From a virus: a stretch of DNA of 38,683 nucleotides. Made by a program: the position numbers and the translations under genes. This document shows positions 37,482 through 38,683 of the stretch, piece by piece (positions within the stretch are counted from its first letter, which is position 1; every line of letters starts with the position of its first letter). The notes under the pieces are model-generated. The model ran no database searches and was not told the origin of the DNA. It saw only the letters and a list, made by a program, of their open reading frames with translations. The stretch lies in IMG/VR virus record IMGVR_UViG_3300031974_001102, positions 1 to 38,683 of that record; one strand, given 5' to 3'.

Positions 37482-38116
37482 TGTATTAGTTTTCCTAACT
37501 TTAACTTATTTTCTATGTTCTCTAGTTTAGCAATAATAATATCAAGTTTCTTTTGAAATGATTGTGGGTGTATCATATCTGGTTCTGCTTTATTTGGTGT
37601 ATCTTTCACCCATTTATTAATATCATCTATTGCTTGTACATCTAATATCCATTGTCGCCAAGCATCACCAGGACAAGCTGTTTGTTTAAACGAAGAGTGT
37701 GGTTTTAGTTCTCCACCTACTTGTTCGTGTAACCACTTAACAGATTTAAGAGCTTTATTTGAAGGTTTGTCGGTAGCTTTGCTACCACCAAGCCAACACA
37801 CAGCAACATAATGCTTGTTATTGTAATTAATTTCTTGCCTACTGTTGCCACCTTGTGCTGCACTTCTGTTTCCAAATCCTCTGCCTTCATAAATCTGTCC
37901 TGTATCTCCTACTAAAAAGTTATATGCTACATCATTCCAACCTCTATCTTCTTGATGTAGTCTTTGTATCTTCTTACATTGGTCCATCTCTGCTTGATTA
38001 CCTACAGCTATAGGATAAGCAGACCAATGTATTACTAAACCTTTGACTTCACCTAGCTTACTAAACTTAGTCTTGTTAGGTTTAGCACCCCAATTATCTC
38101 TACTTATTATTTTCAC
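37478..38116 (-). CDS. N-acetylmuramoyl-L-alanine amidase (PGRP / Amidase_2 endolysin)
   Basis: 212 aa from the GTG at 38114-38116. I prefer this start over an upstream ATG because the enzyme domain begins at once (SRDNWGAKPNKTKF) and AAAGGTGGAAG lies 11 bases upstream. Zinc ligands of the T7-lysozyme type are present: H30 (VIHWSAYP), H140 (KPHSSFKQ) and C148 (TACPGD). Y65 of DVAYNFLVG is the expected partner. A helical C-terminal domain (FQKKLDIIIAKLENIENKLK) replaces a wall-binding domain. It cuts the amide bond between glycan and peptide. A palindrome half-variant (37684-37691) is inside. Confidence 0.85.
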   Translation of the reverse strand: MKIISRDNWGAKPNKTKFSKLGEVKGLVIHWSAYPIAVGNQAEMDQCKKIQRLHQEDRGWNDVAYNFLVGDTGQIYEGRGFGNRSAAQGGNSRQEINYNNKHYVAVCWLGGSKATDKPSNKALKSVKWLHEQVGGELKPHSSFKQTACPGDAWRQWILDVQAIDDINKWVKDTPNKAEPDMIHPQSFQKKLDIIIAKLENIENKLKLGKLIQ

Positions 38117-38189
38117 AGTTATCACTTCCACCTTTGCAGTTACACAACTGCACGAATGAACCATCTTCTTTTACATCTACTTTACACAT
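38100..38189 (-). CDS. Possible Cys-rich micro-protein, 29 aa
   Basis: MCKVDVKEDGSFVQLCNCKG followed by GSDNCENNK and TAG. It holds four cysteines (C2, C16, C18, C25), which could bind zinc. It overlaps the amidase GTG start and includes its ribosome site GGTGGAAG, so it might set amidase translation by coupling. It has no clear ribosome site itself. Confidence 0.35.
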   Translation of the reverse strand: MCKVDVKEDGSFVQLCNCKGGSDNCENNK

Positions 38190-38198
38190 ACTTATATT

Positions 38199-38402
38199 CT
38201 AGCCATTTAATTTAAATAGTAATTCAGTAAAGTTACTTTCTAACATATCTAATTCACTATTCATTTCTAATACCATAGCATCACAAGCGTTTTGATGTGA
38301 TTTAATTTCTTCTATTGAGTTGAATACCCAACCAAATGCACCAAGCATAGCTGATAACACTATAGGTATAATTGTTTTAGTGTCTATTTTTATTTGTGAC
38401 AT
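38199..38402 (-). CDS. Small membrane protein with coiled coil, 67 aa
   Basis: Residues about 10-28 (IIPIVLSAMLGAFGWVFNSI) are one transmembrane helix. The rest is a helical coiled-coil-like segment (LEMNSELDMLESNFTELLFK). GGAGAACA precedes the ATG. It lies between another small membrane protein and the amidase, so it may be an accessory holin, antiholin or spanin-like factor. No lipobox is seen. Confidence 0.55.
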   Translation of the reverse strand: MSQIKIDTKTIIPIVLSAMLGAFGWVFNSIEEIKSHQNACDAMVLEMNSELDMLESNFTELLFKLNG

Positions 38403-38409
38403 TGTTCTC

Positions 38410-38586
38410 CTACATTAAGGCAGCAACAACAACACCACCTACTGCTACCAATAAGCCTAATACTTTATAAAACTCTGCTTTGTCTAGTTTTGCATCTAGT
38501 TTTTTGTCAATTTCATTGAGGCGTTCAATAACCATATTTAATAATTCCTTTTGTGTATAACCATTACCATTAGAACTATTAGACAT
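38410..38586 (-). CDS. Small membrane protein, 58 aa
   Basis: MSNSSNGNGYTQKELLNMVI then an amphipathic helix (EIDKKLDAKLDKAEFYKVLG) and a C-terminal hydrophobic helix (LLVAVGGVVVAALM). It has N-in, tail-anchored topology, resembling small accessory holins or tail-end membrane proteins. Its ATG overlaps the previous stop (TAATG), and eight bases separate it from the next gene. Confidence 0.6.
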   Translation of the reverse strand: MSNSSNGNGYTQKELLNMVIERLNEIDKKLDAKLDKAEFYKVLGLLVAVGGVVVAALM

Positions 38587-38683
38587 TATGGTAGGTCATC
38601 CTCTGACATATAGATATCATCACTCCAGGTGTATGCTTTATCGTAGTAGTTACGATTTTCCCAATCCCAAGTGCTTAATCTTT
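38586..38683 (-). CDS. Partial protein, C-terminal 31 aa
   Basis: Frame open from the right edge, ending RLSTWDWENRNYYDKAYTWS and DDIYMSEDDLP before TAA, which overlaps the next ATG. Rich in Trp, Tyr and Asp. It could be the end of a tail or fibre protein preceding the lysis cassette. Too short to identify. Confidence 0.5.
   Translation of the reverse strand, partial: RLSTWDWENRNYYDKAYTWSDDIYMSEDDLP

Noticed and set aside
1-38683. Integrase, repressor or diversity-generating retroelement
   Set aside because: No recombinase, CI-like repressor, reverse transcriptase or template/variable repeat pair is visible; lifestyle cannot be decided from this window.

Overview
The window is a 38.7 kb, AT-rich stretch of a tailed double-stranded DNA phage (Caudoviricetes). 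It is open at both ends: a minus-strand gene runs off each edge. No integrase, repressor, tRNA gene, DNA polymerase or host gene is visible. An actinobacterial host is my inference. It rests on a small r1t-type holin, a conserved small protein with the pattern CFHCGKTG...HPQCW, a metallophosphoesterase of the SDWQLG type, and very large virion proteins of a kind I associate with actinophages. The low GC would suit a marine or freshwater low-GC actinobacterium, but I cannot prove the host from sequence.

Layout. (A) 25.55 kb down to 1, minus strand: one long late operon of tightly overlapping genes. In transcription order it encodes three or four tiny basic or zinc proteins, terminase with an unusual N-terminal zinc/HTH extension, portal, two small proteins, and about 15 kb of very large virion proteins (2138, 521, 306, 39, 1104, 391 and 372 aa). 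A promoter follows, then scaffold, HK97-fold major capsid protein, a terminator, a small head protein, an adaptor-like protein, a 656-aa beta-propeller-like tail protein, a 202-aa protein and the start of a further gene. The order looks podovirus-like; no tape measure or sheath protein is recognised. (B) 25.55-27.33 kb: a nearly gene-free divergent control region. On the minus strand it has a promoter, a structured ~240-nt leader and a UUCG-loop terminator just before the late operon. On the plus strand it has several nested hairpins, a pseudoknot, iteron-like repeats and promoter-like sites. (C) 27.33-36.05 kb, plus strand: about 27 mostly tiny genes, many Cys-rich. These include a SprT-like zinc protein, a Rad52-like annealing protein, a small HTH protein, a possible PD-(D/E)XK nuclease and a secreted lysozyme-like protein. 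At 29.84-30.51 kb they are interrupted by a gene-free block of three tandem RNA-like modules. (D) 36.03-38.68 kb, minus strand: metallophosphoesterase, holin, PGRP/amidase endolysin and small membrane proteins, a lysis cassette convergent with C.

The most striking signal is a palindrome, TGTTTAAACA. By eye I find 20 full copies and four more GTTTAAAC cores, where only one or two would be expected from base composition. Copies are concentrated to the right of 25 kb. They lie between nearly all the first plus-strand genes as the apex of hairpins with different but complementary arms, and they supply stop codons or in-frame Cys-Leu-Asn and Phe-Lys-Gln codons inside genes. The second strong signal is the set of three tandem modules at 29,864-30,307, closed by 18-22 bp stems whose differences (A-U to G-U, A-U to G-C) preserve pairing only in plus-strand RNA. 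Together with the structured RNAs in the control region, this suggests a phage with an extensive, apparently undescribed RNA- or palindrome-based regulatory layer.
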